From Agrobacterium vitis (GTDB taxonomy: Bacteria > Pseudomonadota > Alphaproteobacteria > Rhizobiales > Rhizobiaceae), in contig NZ_CP146242.1 in assembly GCF_037039395.1 (NCBI RefSeq), positions 186,001 to 250,000 of the forward strand: DNA of 64,000 nt. The letters run 5' to 3'. Under the pieces are notes generated by a model. That model was not told the DNA's origin and searched no databases. It saw only the letters and a list, made by a program, of their open reading frames with translations. Numbering within the stretch: position 1 is the first letter of the stretch; each line of letters opens with the position of its first letter. This document shows positions 18,000 through 28,639 of the stretch, piece after piece. The translations under genes and the position numbers were made by a program.

Positions 18000-18404
18000 C
18001 TAAAGTTGCTCGAGTTCGATCAATGTTCCAGTAAAATCCTTGGGATGCAGAAAAAGCACGGGCTTGCCATGCGCGCCGATTTTCGGCTCGCCATCTCCCA
18101 AAACGCGGGCACCTTTGGCAATCAGGCGGTCTCGCGCGGCGTAAATATCATCCACCTCATAGCAAATATGGTGCATGCCACCATTGGGTGATTTTTCCAG
18201 AAAGGCTTTGATCGGAGAATGATCGCCAAGCGGCTCCAGAAGTTCGACCTTGGTATTTGGCAGTTCGACAAAAACCACCGTCACACCATGCTCCGGCAAG
18301 GCTTGAGCAGCGGAAACCGTCGCGCCAAGCGTGTCAGCGTAAGTCTCCACCGCAGAGCCAAGATCTGGCACAGCGATGGCAATATGGTTGACCCGGCCCA
18401 GCAT
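18000..18404 (-). CDS. mce: Methylmalonyl-CoA epimerase
   Basis: 134 residues from MLGRVNHIAIAVPDLGSAVE, a two-module glyoxalase-fold (VOC) protein with metal ligands expected from H7, the Glu/His of GGMHHICYEVDD, and the terminal E of TLIELEQL. It interconverts the two stereoisomers of methylmalonyl-CoA in propionate metabolism. It follows rnj in the same direction by 120 bases and ends convergent with ridA. The start at 18404 is the family standard; upstream extension rejected. Confidence 0.9.
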   Translation of the reverse strand: MLGRVNHIAIAVPDLGSAVETYADTLGATVSAAQALPEHGVTVVFVELPNTKVELLEPLGDHSPIKAFLEKSPNGGMHHICYEVDDIYAARDRLIAKGARVLGDGEPKIGAHGKPVLFLHPKDFTGTLIELEQL

Positions 18405-18524
18405 ACGCTTCTCCCATGTCTGCGCAGAAAAAGCGCCATCATCACGAGATGAATGGCGCTCCATGTCTGTTTATAACTGACCTATTCCGGCTCCAGAAAT
18501 ATCCCTTGCCAGCGGCTCCGGCAA

Positions 18525-20192
18525 TCAGACCTTGGTCACAAAAACCGTAACGACCGGCTTCTTGCCCCAGCATTCATTGGCCGTAGAGCGCACAGCGCGA
18601 CGAATACTTTCACGCAGGGCGCCAAGATCCTTGCGCCGTGTGCGCGGAATGCTCTCGACGGCGCTCAGCACGGCGTCATAGAGAATGTCCTCCATGTCAT
18701 CACCTTCCAGATCTTCCGCTGGCAGGCCATGGGCAACCACTTCTGGATCGTCGCGGAACTCGAAGCGTTCGTCCAGGAGGACGCTGACCGAGACATGGCC
18801 TGCAAAAGACAGCTTACGCCGCTCACCAATGCCCATCTGCTCGAAATCGCCCAGCAGTTTGCCATCCTTGAAGACCCGGCCATACGGCGCTTCACCGATG
18901 ACTTCAGCAGGACCTGGCGCCAGCCGCAGGATGTCGCCATTGCGCACTTTCGGCACCTGCGCAATCCCGGCTTCCAGAGCCAGTTTCTGCTGCGCCGTCA
19001 GGTGGGCCGCCTCACCATGAACAGGGACAAGAATTTGCGGGCGCGTCCATTGGTACATCTGCAAAAGTTCGTTGCGCCGTGGATGACCGGAGACATGTAC
19101 CAGCGCGTCGCTATCGGTAACGATGGTGACGCCCTGCTCGATCAGACCATTCTTGATATCGTTGATCGGCTTTTCATTGCCCGGAATTGCGCGAGACGAG
19201 AAAACCACCGTGTCGCCCTTGGTCAGCGCCACATTACGCATTTCATCGCGTGACAGCTTGGCAAGTGCCGCGCGTGATTCACCCTGGCTACCAGTCAGGA
19301 TCACCACGACCTTGTCGCGGGGAATGTAACCATATTCGTCCTCGGCGATAAAAGACTGTACGCCTTCCATCAGCCCGACATCGCGCGCCACACCCACGAC
19401 CCGCTTCAAGGAACTGCCCAGCAGCAGCACTTCGCGCCCAGCAGCTTCGGCCGCCTTGGCAATCGAGCGGATACGTCCAACATTGGAGGAAAACGTGGTG
19501 ATTGCGACGCGCCCTTCCGCTGTCTGGATGATCTTGCGCAATCCTTCCGAGACTTCCTGCTCGGAGGGGGAAACGCCCTCGCGCATCGCGTTGGTGCTAT
19601 CGCACATCACCGCCAGCACGCCCTCGTCGCCAAGAGCGCGGAACCGCGCCTCATCGGTCAGCGGGCCAAGCGACGGCGCATGATCGATCTTCCAGTCACC
19701 GGTATGGATGACATTGCCAAGCGGCGTGCGAATAACAAGCGACATCGGCTCGGGAATCGAGTGATTGACATCCGAAGCCTCAACAACGAAAGGACCGACA
19801 TGGACCTTGTCGCCTGGCTTGAAGGGCGTTACCGGAATTTCAGCCCGGGTTCCCTCATAATTGCGCTTGGCTTCCAGCATGCCGGCGGTAAAACCCGAGG
19901 CATAGACCGGTACATTCAGGCCCGGCCAGATATCGTTCAATCCGCCATAATGATCTTCATGCGCGTGGGTGATGAAGATAGCCTTGAGCCTGTTTTTCTG
20001 CGAGAGAACGAAGCGGATGTCAGGCAGAACCAGATCCACGCCCGGCAGATCGGGACCAGGGAAGGTCACGCCGCAATCCACCATGATCCATTCCCGGTTC
20101 TTCGGCGGGCCAAAGCCGTAAAGCGCCAGGTTCATGCCAATTTCACCTACGCCGCCAAGCGGCAGAAATACCAGTTCGTCTGTCTTTGTCAT
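18525..20192 (-). CDS. rnj: Ribonuclease J
   Basis: 555 residues. The metallo-beta-lactamase motif THAHEDHYGG is present, with downstream GDWKIDH and the beta-CASP region, and the C-terminal domain of RNase J. RNase J performs 5'-3' exonuclease and endonuclease decay and rRNA maturation in alphaproteobacteria. Its start overlaps the birA stop by four bases (ATGA), so the two are coupled; the operon continues from nuoN. Confidence 0.93.
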   Translation of the reverse strand: MTKTDELVFLPLGGVGEIGMNLALYGFGPPKNREWIMVDCGVTFPGPDLPGVDLVLPDIRFVLSQKNRLKAIFITHAHEDHYGGLNDIWPGLNVPVYASGFTAGMLEAKRNYEGTRAEIPVTPFKPGDKVHVGPFVVEASDVNHSIPEPMSLVIRTPLGNVIHTGDWKIDHAPSLGPLTDEARFRALGDEGVLAVMCDSTNAMREGVSPSEQEVSEGLRKIIQTAEGRVAITTFSSNVGRIRSIAKAAEAAGREVLLLGSSLKRVVGVARDVGLMEGVQSFIAEDEYGYIPRDKVVVILTGSQGESRAALAKLSRDEMRNVALTKGDTVVFSSRAIPGNEKPINDIKNGLIEQGVTIVTDSDALVHVSGHPRRNELLQMYQWTRPQILVPVHGEAAHLTAQQKLALEAGIAQVPKVRNGDILRLAPGPAEVIGEAPYGRVFKDGKLLGDFEQMGIGERRKLSFAGHVSVSVLLDERFEFRDDPEVVAHGLPAEDLEGDDMEDILYDAVLSAVESIPRTRRKDLGALRESIRRAVRSTANECWGKKPVVTVFVTKV

Positions 20193-20977
20193 TCTTTCCT
20201 TGGCCCATTCGGCTCGAAAAACACATCTCCCGCCGCAACTGGCGTGATGCCTAGCGAGCCCCGGTCGAGCAATAATATCCCTTTATCATCGATTCCTGAA
20301 AACACACCGGAAATCGACCGATCCGGGAGATTGACGGTGATTTTCTCACCAACCCCACACGCCACCTGCCGCCAGCGCTGCATCACTGCCTTGACGCCGA
20401 GACCCCGATCCCAAAGCGCCAGGGCATCGGCCATGGCGGCAAAAAGATGCGTGAAAAGCTCATCAGGTGTAACGGCTGCGCCATGCTCGGCGAGGGAAGC
20501 CGTGGGATACGGCGTTTCAGTGGGCTTGAAACGAAGATTGATGCCGATACCGATGACCAGGGCGTTGCGGCCATCCGGCGTCCGCTCGGCTTCCAGCAGA
20601 ATGCCGGAGGTCTTGGCACGACCGATCAGCACATCATTCGGCCATTTGATTTCCAAAGGCGGCGCACCCGGCGGCAACACGACGCCAATCGCATCATGCA
20701 CGGCCACGGCCACGGCCAGCGGCAGCGAAGCCAGATCGGCCAAAGGCGCCGGATCGATCAATAAAAGAGAACTATAGAGATTGCCGGGCTCCGAGGCCCA
20801 AGGCCTGCCACGACGACCTCGGCCGCCTGTCTGGCGGTTGGCCGTGATCCAGAGATCTCCCGGATCACCGTCACGGGCCCTGATCAGGCATTGCTGGTTG
20901 GTGGAATCCACCTCGTCCAGTGCAATATGTCGGAAGGCGTCGAGCGCCTTCCGACGATGTGTGGAATAGTCGCTCAA
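20189..20977 (-). CDS. birA: Biotin--[acetyl-CoA-carboxylase] ligase
   Basis: 262 residues. Motif [21 protein letters not shown] (biotinyl-AMP binding), WPNDVLIG and GIGINL are diagnostic. The enzyme attaches biotin to carboxylase BCCP. There is no N-terminal DNA-binding domain, so it is the monofunctional short form. The start is a TTG overlapping the nuoN stop (TTGA), the only start that fits the family N-terminus ([13 protein letters not shown]); no ATG lies nearby. Confidence 0.9.
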   Translation of the reverse strand: MSDYSTHRRKALDAFRHIALDEVDSTNQQCLIRARDGDPGDLWITANRQTGGRGRRGRPWASEPGNLYSSLLLIDPAPLADLASLPLAVAVAVHDAIGVVLPPGAPPLEIKWPNDVLIGRAKTSGILLEAERTPDGRNALVIGIGINLRFKPTETPYPTASLAEHGAAVTPDELFTHLFAAMADALALWDRGLGVKAVMQRWRQVACGVGEKITVNLPDRSISGVFSGIDDKGILLLDRGSLGITPVAAGDVFFEPNGPRKE

Positions 20978-22413
20978 CGGAACAAGGTCGCTGCCGCTGC
21001 CGACGCCGCACTGCCGATCGGTCCGCCGATCAACACATAGGCAATGACGAACAGACCGGACAGGCCAAAGACCACCCGCAACGTGCCAGACGTCGCAGCA
21101 AACTCGATCTTGGCATCGTCGAACCACATGACCTTGACGAGGCGCAGGTAGTAGTAGGCGCCGATAACCGAGGCCAGAACACCGATGATCGCCAGGGCAT
21201 AGAGATGTGCCTCGATAGCGGCCAGGAAGACGAAATACTTCCCGAAGAAGCCAGCGAGCGGCGGAATGCCGGCCAACGAAAACATCAGTGCCGTCAGAAC
21301 GAAGGCCATGAACGGACGGGTCTGCGACAGACCAGCCAGATCATCCACTGTTTCGAGCGCCTCGCCCTCCTTGGTCCGCATAGCCATGATGCAGGCAAAA
21401 GTACCAAGATTCATGATCAGGTAGATCAGCATATAGAGCAGAACGCCCTCGATGCCCTGCTTGGAGCCAGCGGCCAGGCCGACCAGAGCGTAACCCATAT
21501 GACCAATGGAGGAATAGGCCATCAGGCGCTTGATATTGCGCTGGCCGATGGCGGCAACCGAGCCCAGAACCATCGAGGCAATCGCGATGAACACGACGAT
21601 CTGCTGCCATTCGGCGGTGATCGGCTGGAAGGCGTCGATAACGATGCGCACCAGGATCGCCATGGCGCCCACCTTTGGGGCGGCAGCAAGAAAGGCCGTG
21701 ACGGGGGTCGGCGCACCTTCATAAACATCCGGTGTCCACATGTGAAATGGCACGGCAGAAATTTTGAAAGCAAGACCGGCCAGCACGAAGACCAGACCGA
21801 AAATAAGTCCGAGATTGGTGTGACCAGCGGCCAGGACGGCAGCGATCTTGTCGAACTCGACATTGCCGGTAAAGCCGTAGACCAGAGACATGCCGTAGAG
21901 CAACATGCCCGACGACAGGGCACCAAGCACGAAATATTTCAGGCCAGCTTCCGAAGACCGCGCGCTGTCGCGGTTCATGGCGGCGATGACGTAGAGCGCC
22001 AGAGACTGGAGTTCCAGCGACATATAAAGAGAGATCAGGCTATTGGCCGAGATCATCAAGAGAATGCCGAGGGTCGCCAGCACCAGCAAGACCGGAAACT
22101 CGAACTTGTCGAGATCGTTGGCTCGTGCCTGACCGAACGCCATCACCATGGTGGTGATGGAACCGATCAGGGCCAGGACCTTCATGAAACGGCCATAGCC
22201 GTCGGAGATATAGGCACCGCCGAAGGCGACGCCATCGGCGGGCATCAACAGGATCCACGCGCAGGCAACGGCGAGAAGCGCCACCGCCAGGCCCGTCACC
22301 AACGAGGTCTTGTTGGTGAACACGCCGATCATCAGCAATACCAGCGCGCCAACCGCAAGCAGAAGCTCCGGCGTGGCGAGATGCAGGCTTGCAAGGAGAG
22401 TTTCAGCATTCAT
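20974..22413 (-). CDS. nuoN: NADH-quinone oxidoreductase subunit N
   Basis: 479 residues with about 14 predicted transmembrane helices, one of three antiporter-like proton-pumping subunits of complex I. The pumping-core lysine is in [19 protein letters not shown]. The ATG at 22413 with AGGA about 9 bases upstream is preferred to an upstream TTG. It is the last nuo gene, overlapping the birA TTG start by four bases. Confidence 0.94.
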   Translation of the reverse strand: MNAETLLASLHLATPELLLAVGALVLLMIGVFTNKTSLVTGLAVALLAVACAWILLMPADGVAFGGAYISDGYGRFMKVLALIGSITTMVMAFGQARANDLDKFEFPVLLVLATLGILLMISANSLISLYMSLELQSLALYVIAAMNRDSARSSEAGLKYFVLGALSSGMLLYGMSLVYGFTGNVEFDKIAAVLAAGHTNLGLIFGLVFVLAGLAFKISAVPFHMWTPDVYEGAPTPVTAFLAAAPKVGAMAILVRIVIDAFQPITAEWQQIVVFIAIASMVLGSVAAIGQRNIKRLMAYSSIGHMGYALVGLAAGSKQGIEGVLLYMLIYLIMNLGTFACIMAMRTKEGEALETVDDLAGLSQTRPFMAFVLTALMFSLAGIPPLAGFFGKYFVFLAAIEAHLYALAIIGVLASVIGAYYYLRLVKVMWFDDAKIEFAATSGTLRVVFGLSGLFVIAYVLIGGPIGSAASAAAATLFR

Positions 22414-22430
22414 GTCCAATGATCCTGTCG

Positions 22431-23942
22431 TCAGTTCACCAGGAGCGCAACATTTTGCGCAGCCTGCAGAGCAGCGGTGTAGTTATTCAAAAGCGCATCC
22501 ACCGAGGCCGTTGTCACGTCGAAGATCGGGGCCGGATAGACGCCGAACAGGATGGTGAGCGCGATCAACGGATAAAGCGTGACCTTTTCGCGGAAGGACA
22601 GATCGAGAAGCGCTTTCAGGCTCTCCTTGTCCAGCGCCCCGAAAACGACCCGGCGATAGAGCCAGAGCGCGTAGGCCGCCGACAGGATAACGCCGGTGGC
22701 GGCAAACAATGCCACCCAGCTATTGGCCCGGAATGCACCGATCAGCGTCAGGAATTCGCCGATAAAGCCCGAGGTGCCAGGCAGGCCGACATTGGCCATG
22801 GTGAAAATCATGAAGGCCAGCGCGTATTTCGGCATATTGTTGGCGAGACCGCCATAGGCGGCGATTTCGCGGGTATGCATGCGGTCATAGATCACGCCGA
22901 CGCAGAGAAACAGGGCGCTTGAGACAAAGCCGTGGCTGATCATCTGGAAAACCGCACCCTGCAAGCCTTGGGTATTGGCAGCAAAGATACCCATCGTCAC
23001 ATAGCCCATGTGAGCAATGGAGGAATAGGCAATCAGCTTCTTCATATCCTCCTGCATCAGCGCCACAAGCGAGGTGTAGATGATAGCAATAACGGAGAGC
23101 GCAAAGACCGCCGGTGCGAAATAGTCGGAGGCAAGCGGGAACATCGCCAGCGAAAAGCGGATGAACCCATAACCACCGAGCTTTAGCATGATGCCCGCAA
23201 GAATGACCGAACCAGCGGTCGGCGCCTGGACGTGCGCGTCGGGAAGCCAGGTGTGGACAGGCCACATCGGCATCTTCACCGCAAACGAGGCGAAGAAGGC
23301 CAGCCATAGCACCATCTGCAGATGCGGCGGGAATTTATGAGCCAGAAGCGCTGCGATATCGGTCGTGCCGGCATCCCAGTACATCGCCATGATCGCCAGC
23401 ATCATCAGCACGGAGCCGAGCAGCGTATAGAGGAAGAACTTATAGGAAGCGTAGACGCGATCCTTGCCACCCCAGACACCGATGATGATGAACATCGGGA
23501 TCAGGCCAGCTTCGAAGAACACGTAGAACAGCACGATATCGAGCGACACGAACACGCCGACCATCATCACTTCAAGGATGAGGAAGGCGATCATGTATTC
23601 CTTGATCCGCTTCTGGACCGAGGTCCAACTGGCGAGCACGCAGAATGGCATGAGAAACGCCGTCAACACCACGAACAGCATCGAAATGCCATCGACGCCG
23701 AGGTGATAGGCGATGCCGGTGCCGAGCCAGGGATGATTTTCCACCATCTGGAAGCCTGGATTGGCGTTATCGAAGCCGATCCAGATGAACAGCGAAACAA
23801 TGAAGGTCGCGACCGTCGTCAACAACGAAATGTTGAGAACGTTCCGGCGTCCGGATGGGGTGTCGCCATTCATCAGCAGCAGCAGGGCAACCCCGACTAG
23901 CGGCAGAAAGGTGACCGTTGAAAGAATTGGCCAATCGGTCAT
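22431..23942 (-). CDS. nuoM: NADH-quinone oxidoreductase subunit M
   Basis: 503 residues with about 14 transmembrane helices; antiporter-like proton channel subunit. The conserved [20 protein letters not shown] stretch and a glutamate in [19 protein letters not shown] are present. The start overlaps the nuoL stop by one base (TGATG), coupling them. Confidence 0.95.
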   Translation of the reverse strand: MTDWPILSTVTFLPLVGVALLLLMNGDTPSGRRNVLNISLLTTVATFIVSLFIWIGFDNANPGFQMVENHPWLGTGIAYHLGVDGISMLFVVLTAFLMPFCVLASWTSVQKRIKEYMIAFLILEVMMVGVFVSLDIVLFYVFFEAGLIPMFIIIGVWGGKDRVYASYKFFLYTLLGSVLMMLAIMAMYWDAGTTDIAALLAHKFPPHLQMVLWLAFFASFAVKMPMWPVHTWLPDAHVQAPTAGSVILAGIMLKLGGYGFIRFSLAMFPLASDYFAPAVFALSVIAIIYTSLVALMQEDMKKLIAYSSIAHMGYVTMGIFAANTQGLQGAVFQMISHGFVSSALFLCVGVIYDRMHTREIAAYGGLANNMPKYALAFMIFTMANVGLPGTSGFIGEFLTLIGAFRANSWVALFAATGVILSAAYALWLYRRVVFGALDKESLKALLDLSFREKVTLYPLIALTILFGVYPAPIFDVTTASVDALLNNYTAALQAAQNVALLVN

Positions 23943-25933
23943 CAGATCGAACTCCCGAGCATCATCCAGGTAATAAGCGCTGCAATTCCAAGCAGCATTG
24001 CGAACGCATAGTGGTAGAGATAGCCGGATTGCAGCCGGACAACCCGCTGCGTCAGACCTGCGACCCCGGCGGCAACGCCGTTCGGGCCGTAGGCATCAAT
24101 GGTGGCAACATCGCCCTTCTTCCACAGGAACCGTCCAAGAGCCTTGGCCGAGCGTACGAAGAGAAAGTCATAGAGCTCGTCGAAATACCACTTGTTGAGC
24201 AGGAATTGGTAGAGAAGCCACTGGCTTTGCGCCAGCTTCTTCGGTGTTTCCGGCGACTTGATATACATGTACCAGGCCGTGACCAGACCAACGAGCATGG
24301 CAACGAACGGGCTGAGCTTCACCCAGGTCGGAACGTGATGGACCTCGTGGAGGACTTCATTATGCGCACCGGTAAACAGCGCGCCCTTCCAGAACTCGGC
24401 ATAAGCTTCGCCGAAGAAATAGTCATGGAAGATAAAGCCTGCGAACAAGGCTCCTGCGGTCAGAAGGTAAAGCGGCACCAGCATGACCTGAGGCGATTCA
24501 TGCACATGATGCATGACTTCGTGCGAGGCGCGCGGCTTGCCGAAGAAGGTCATGAACGCCAGGCGCCAGGAATAGAAGCTGGTGAACAGGGCGGCAATGA
24601 CCAGAAGCACGAAGGCAAAGGTTGAAACGCCTGTGCCCGCGGCAAAAGAGGATTCGATAATCGCATCCTTCGAGAAGAAGCCTGCCGTACCGATCATCGT
24701 TCCCGGAATGCCGACACCTGTCAGCGCCAGATTGCCGATGGTCATCGCCCAGAAGGTCACTGGGATATGCTTGCGCAAGCCACCCATGTGACGCATGTCC
24801 TGTTCGCCATCCACGGCATGGATGACCGAACCGGCACCAAGGAACAACAGGGCCTTGAAAAAAGCGTGCGTGAACAGGTGGAAAATGGCCGCGCCATAGG
24901 CACCGACGCCAAGCGCCACGAACATGTAGCCAAGCTGCGAGCAGGTCGAATAGGCAATCACCCGCTTGATGTCGTTCTGCACGAGACCGACAGTTGCAGC
25001 AAAGAAGGCCGTGATCGCACCGACGATGGTGACGACCGTCAGGGCATCCGGCGACAATTCGAAGACCGGCGACATGCGGGCGACGAGGAAGACACCAGCG
25101 GTGACCATGGTTGCCGCGTGGATCAGAGCCGAAACCGGTGTCGGCCCCTCCATCGCATCCGGCAGCCAGGTATGCAGCAGGAACTGTGCCGACTTACCCA
25201 TGGCGCCCATGAACAGCAGCAGGCAGGCTGCGGTTACCGCATGGCCCTTGTCGAGATGCATACCGAACAGATTGATGACAGCGTCACCGGCAGGTGCGCC
25301 TTCGGCTGGCAGATATGTCTGGGCCGAAGCGAAGATCGTCTCGAAATTGATCGAGCCAAACAGCACGAACAGCGTGGCGATGCCGAGAATAAAGCCGAAG
25401 TCGCCGACACGGTTGACGATGAAGGCTTTCATGGCCGCAGCCGTTGCCGAAGGTTTCTTGAACCAGAAACCGATCAGCAGATAAGAGGCCAGACCGACGC
25501 CTTCCCAGCCGAAGAACATCTGCAGCAGATTGTCTGAGGTGACCAGCATCAACATTGCGAAGGTAAACAACGACAGATAGCTGAAGAAGCGCGGACGATG
25601 CGGATCGTGATGCATGTAGCCGATGGAATAGAGATGAACCAGCGTCGAGACGCTGTTGATGACGACCAGCATGACCGCTGTCAGCGTGTCGATCCTCAAC
25701 GCCCATTCGACGTCGATGCCACCGACCTGGATCCAGCGCAGCACAGGGACCTTGATCAATTCCGAATGACCGAAACCGACCGAAATGAACACGTACCAGG
25801 ACAGGGCAGCAGTCAGCACCATGAAGCCGGTGGTGATGAATTCCGATGCCTTGGCGCCGATCTGGCGACCGAACAGGCCGGCGATGAGCGCGCCAAGCAG
25901 CGGAAGAAAGACGATTGTCTTATACAATAGCAT
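23942..25933 (-). CDS. nuoL: NADH-quinone oxidoreductase subunit L
   Basis: 663 residues: the third and largest antiporter-like subunit with about 16 transmembrane helices. It has [26 protein letters not shown] and the long C-terminal amphipathic helix that runs along the membrane arm. It sits between nuoK and nuoM, with tight spacing (7 bases and a 1-base overlap). Confidence 0.95.
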   Translation of the reverse strand: MLLYKTIVFLPLLGALIAGLFGRQIGAKASEFITTGFMVLTAALSWYVFISVGFGHSELIKVPVLRWIQVGGIDVEWALRIDTLTAVMLVVINSVSTLVHLYSIGYMHHDPHRPRFFSYLSLFTFAMLMLVTSDNLLQMFFGWEGVGLASYLLIGFWFKKPSATAAAMKAFIVNRVGDFGFILGIATLFVLFGSINFETIFASAQTYLPAEGAPAGDAVINLFGMHLDKGHAVTAACLLLFMGAMGKSAQFLLHTWLPDAMEGPTPVSALIHAATMVTAGVFLVARMSPVFELSPDALTVVTIVGAITAFFAATVGLVQNDIKRVIAYSTCSQLGYMFVALGVGAYGAAIFHLFTHAFFKALLFLGAGSVIHAVDGEQDMRHMGGLRKHIPVTFWAMTIGNLALTGVGIPGTMIGTAGFFSKDAIIESSFAAGTGVSTFAFVLLVIAALFTSFYSWRLAFMTFFGKPRASHEVMHHVHESPQVMLVPLYLLTAGALFAGFIFHDYFFGEAYAEFWKGALFTGAHNEVLHEVHHVPTWVKLSPFVAMLVGLVTAWYMYIKSPETPKKLAQSQWLLYQFLLNKWYFDELYDFLFVRSAKALGRFLWKKGDVATIDAYGPNGVAAGVAGLTQRVVRLQSGYLYHYAFAMLLGIAALITWMMLGSSI

Positions 25934-25940
25934 AGCCGTA

Positions 25941-26249
25941 TCAGCCCTTCATCATGTTGACGTCTTCAACGGCGATCGATCCGCGGTTGCGGTAGAAGAC
26001 AACGAGGATAGCAAGGCCGATCGCGGCTTCCGCAGCCGCGACGGTCAGGATAAACAGCGCGAAAACCTGGCCGACGATGTCATTGAGGAATGACGAGAAG
26101 GCCACCATGTTGACGTTTACCGCCAGAAGAATGAGTTCCACCGACATCAGGATAACGATGATGTTCTTTCGGTTGAGGAAGATACCGAAGACGCCCAGCA
26201 TGAACAGGATCGCGCTGACGGTGAGATAATGGGAAAGTCCGATTTCCAT
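25941..26249 (-). CDS. nuoK: NADH-quinone oxidoreductase subunit K
   Basis: 102 residues, three transmembrane helices, with the conserved glutamates in [12 protein letters not shown] and [11 protein letters not shown]. It is a membrane-arm core subunit of complex I. Tightly spaced between nuoJ and nuoL. Confidence 0.95.
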   Translation of the reverse strand: MEIGLSHYLTVSAILFMLGVFGIFLNRKNIIVILMSVELILLAVNVNMVAFSSFLNDIVGQVFALFILTVAAAEAAIGLAILVVFYRNRGSIAVEDVNMMKG

Positions 26250-26281
26250 TGTTCGTTTCCTTGAGATCCCTTGCCTTCAGC

Positions 26282-26896
26282 TCAGATGCCCTGGCCGGGC
26301 TTGACCTTGACCACCTTGATGGCGGTCGCCGGTCCACGTGCAACCTGGTGTGCAATATTCTGCCGCTTGATGTGCTGGCGGTGGCGCAGCGTCAGCACAA
26401 TCGCGCCGATCATGGCCACCAGCAGCACAAGGCCGGCAATTTGGAAGAAGAAGACATAATTGGTATAGAGCACATCGCCGAGTGCCGCCGTGTTCTGACG
26501 GTCCGCCAGCGCCGGGATCGGCATGGTGATCGCCTGCTTGGCCGCAGGCGAAATCACTGAGCCGCCGATCACGAAGATCAGTTCAGCTGCAACGATGGCG
26601 CCGATCAAGGCCGCTAGCGGACCGTATTTCGAAGCCCCTGCCCTCAATTCCGTGAAGTCGATGTCCAGCATCATCACCACGAACAGGAAGAGCACCGCAA
26701 CCGCGCCGACATAGACGACCAGCAGGATCATCGCCAGGAACTCGGCGCCCGTCAGCATGAACAGACCAGCCGCGTTGACGAAGGTGAGGATGAGGAACAA
26801 AACCGAATGAACCGGATTGCGTGACGAAATAACCATGAACGCCGACGCAATCGCGACAAAGGCGAAAAGGTAGAAAAAGATTGCCTGAAGACCCAT
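26282..26896 (-). CDS. nuoJ: NADH-quinone oxidoreductase subunit J
   Basis: 204 residues, about five transmembrane helices, with ILTFVNAAGLFMLTGAEFLAMILLVVYVGAVAVLFLFVVMM typical of NuoJ (shown in part: EFLAMILLVVYVGAVAV). It forms part of the proton channel arm. The C-terminus is a soluble tail. A 155-base gap to nuoI contains no gene. Confidence 0.94.
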   Translation of the reverse strand: MGLQAIFFYLFAFVAIASAFMVISSRNPVHSVLFLILTFVNAAGLFMLTGAEFLAMILLVVYVGAVAVLFLFVVMMLDIDFTELRAGASKYGPLAALIGAIVAAELIFVIGGSVISPAAKQAITMPIPALADRQNTAALGDVLYTNYVFFFQIAGLVLLVAMIGAIVLTLRHRQHIKRQNIAHQVARGPATAIKVVKVKPGQGI

Positions 26897-27051
26897 GATG
26901 GTGCCTTTTCATCTTCCTCAGGAGCGCGGCGCGGCCGTGTCCCATGAAATGCCAGTGGCCCGGGCCGGGCCAGCCATGCATTTCGTTTCAATTTCAAACC
27001 GGGACGGACAGGATCTTGCCCAACCGCCATCGGTTTCCTCAAAAGACGATC

Positions 27052-27543
27052 TCAGCGGTAGGGAGCATCCTGCGCAAGATTGCGCGCAATTTCCCGTTCC
27101 CACCGATCTCCATTGGCCAGAAGCTTGGCCTTGTCGAAATAGAGTTCTTCGCGTGATTCCGTCGAGAATTCGAAATTCGGACCTTCGACGATCGCATCGA
27201 CCGGGCAGGCTTCCTGGCAGAAGCCGCAATAGATGCATTTTACCATGTCGATATCGTAACGAACCGTGCGGCGCGTGCCATCGTTGCGGCGCGGGCCGGC
27301 TTCGATGGTGATCGCCTGGGCCGGACAGATCGCCTCGCATAATTTGCAGGCAATGCAACGCTCTTCCCCATTTGGATAACGGCGCAACGCATGCTCGCCG
27401 CGAAAGCGCGGGCTGACAGGGCCTTTCTCAAACGGATAGTTCACGGTCGCCTTCTGCTTGAAAAAGTAACGCATCGACAGGAAAAATGCGTTGACGAACT
27501 CTTTCAGAAACAGCGAGCGGACAGCCTGGGAAACACTTGCCAT
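27052..27543 (-). CDS. nuoI: NADH-quinone oxidoreductase subunit I
   Basis: 163 residues with two [4Fe-4S] ferredoxin motifs: [12 protein letters not shown] and [12 protein letters not shown]. It transfers electrons between N6a/N6b clusters towards the quinone site. The ATG at 27543 (GGAG 7 bases upstream) is preferred to an upstream TTG. Confidence 0.95.
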   Translation of the reverse strand: MASVSQAVRSLFLKEFVNAFFLSMRYFFKQKATVNYPFEKGPVSPRFRGEHALRRYPNGEERCIACKLCEAICPAQAITIEAGPRRNDGTRRTVRYDIDMVKCIYCGFCQEACPVDAIVEGPNFEFSTESREELYFDKAKLLANGDRWEREIARNLAQDAPYR

Positions 27544-27583
27544 CTTCAAACTCCAATTCTGCCGAAATCTGCGGGGTGAAGGC

Positions 27584-28627
27584 TCATGCCCAGCCCCCCA
27601 GTTTCAACACGAATGCAACAATAACCACCATGGCCAGCGACAGCGGCAGGAACACTTTCCAGCCCAGGCGCATCAACTGGTCATAACGGTAGCGTGGAAC
27701 GATCGCCTTGGTGATGCCGAACATGAAGAACACCAGCGTCGCCTTGAGGATGAACCAGATAATGCCCGGCACCCAGTTGAGTACGGCAATGTCGAGCGGC
27801 GGCAACCAGCCACCCAGAAACAGGATGGTGGTCAGCGCGCACATCAGCACGATGGCCGCATACTCGCCCAGCATGAACATCATGTAAGGGGTCGATCCAT
27901 ATTCCACCATGAAGCCGGCAACCAGTTCGGATTCCGCTTCCGGCAGGTCGAACGGGGGGCGATTGGTTTCCGCCAGGGCCGAGATGAAGAAGATCACGAA
28001 CATCGGAAACAGCGACAACCAATGCCAGTCCAGCAGCGAGGACGGCATGCCCATCATCGTGCCGAGACCATGGTTCTGGGAATTGACGATGTCGGTGAGG
28101 TTCAGAGATCCCGCACACAGCAGCACAGTGACGATGACAAAGCCGATCGACACTTCGTAGGAGACCATCTGCGCCGCCGAGCGCAGAGCACCGAGGAATG
28201 GGTATTTCGAGTTGGACGCCCAGCCCCCCATGATGATGCCGTAGACTTCCAACGAGGAAATCGCAAACACATAGAGAATGCCGACATTGATATTGGCAAT
28301 CACCCAGCCCTGGTTGAGCGGAATAACCGCCCAGGTCGCCAGCGCCAGCGTCACGGCGACAAGCGGCGCCAGCAGGAAAACGCCCTTATTGGCGCCGGCC
28401 GGAATGATCGGCTCCTTGAACACGAATTTCAAAAGGTCGGCGAAGGACTGGAAAAGCCCCCAGGGGCCCACCACATTCGGACCACGGCGCAATTGCACCG
28501 CTGCCCAGATCTTGCGGTCTGCCAACAGGATATAAGCAATGAACACCAGCAGGCAGACCAGCAGCAGCAGGGACTGGCCGATCATGATGGCCGCCGGCCA
28601 CACATAGGTAGAAACGAAACTGTCCAT
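27584..28627 (-). CDS. nuoH: NADH-quinone oxidoreductase subunit H
   Basis: 347 residues with eight or so helices, the quinone-chamber subunit. Charged loops such as [20 protein letters not shown] are the NuoH signature. Spacing to nuoG is 12 bases. Confidence 0.95.
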   Translation of the reverse strand: MDSFVSTYVWPAAIMIGQSLLLLVCLLVFIAYILLADRKIWAAVQLRRGPNVVGPWGLFQSFADLLKFVFKEPIIPAGANKGVFLLAPLVAVTLALATWAVIPLNQGWVIANINVGILYVFAISSLEVYGIIMGGWASNSKYPFLGALRSAAQMVSYEVSIGFVIVTVLLCAGSLNLTDIVNSQNHGLGTMMGMPSSLLDWHWLSLFPMFVIFFISALAETNRPPFDLPEAESELVAGFMVEYGSTPYMMFMLGEYAAIVLMCALTTILFLGGWLPPLDIAVLNWVPGIIWFILKATLVFFMFGITKAIVPRYRYDQLMRLGWKVFLPLSLAMVVIVAFVLKLGGWA

Positions 28628-28639
28628 GGTCCCTTGCCC

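Noticed and set aside
20920..22422. A 500-codon plus-strand frame
   Set aside because: It is antisense to nuoN; no domain or start signal.
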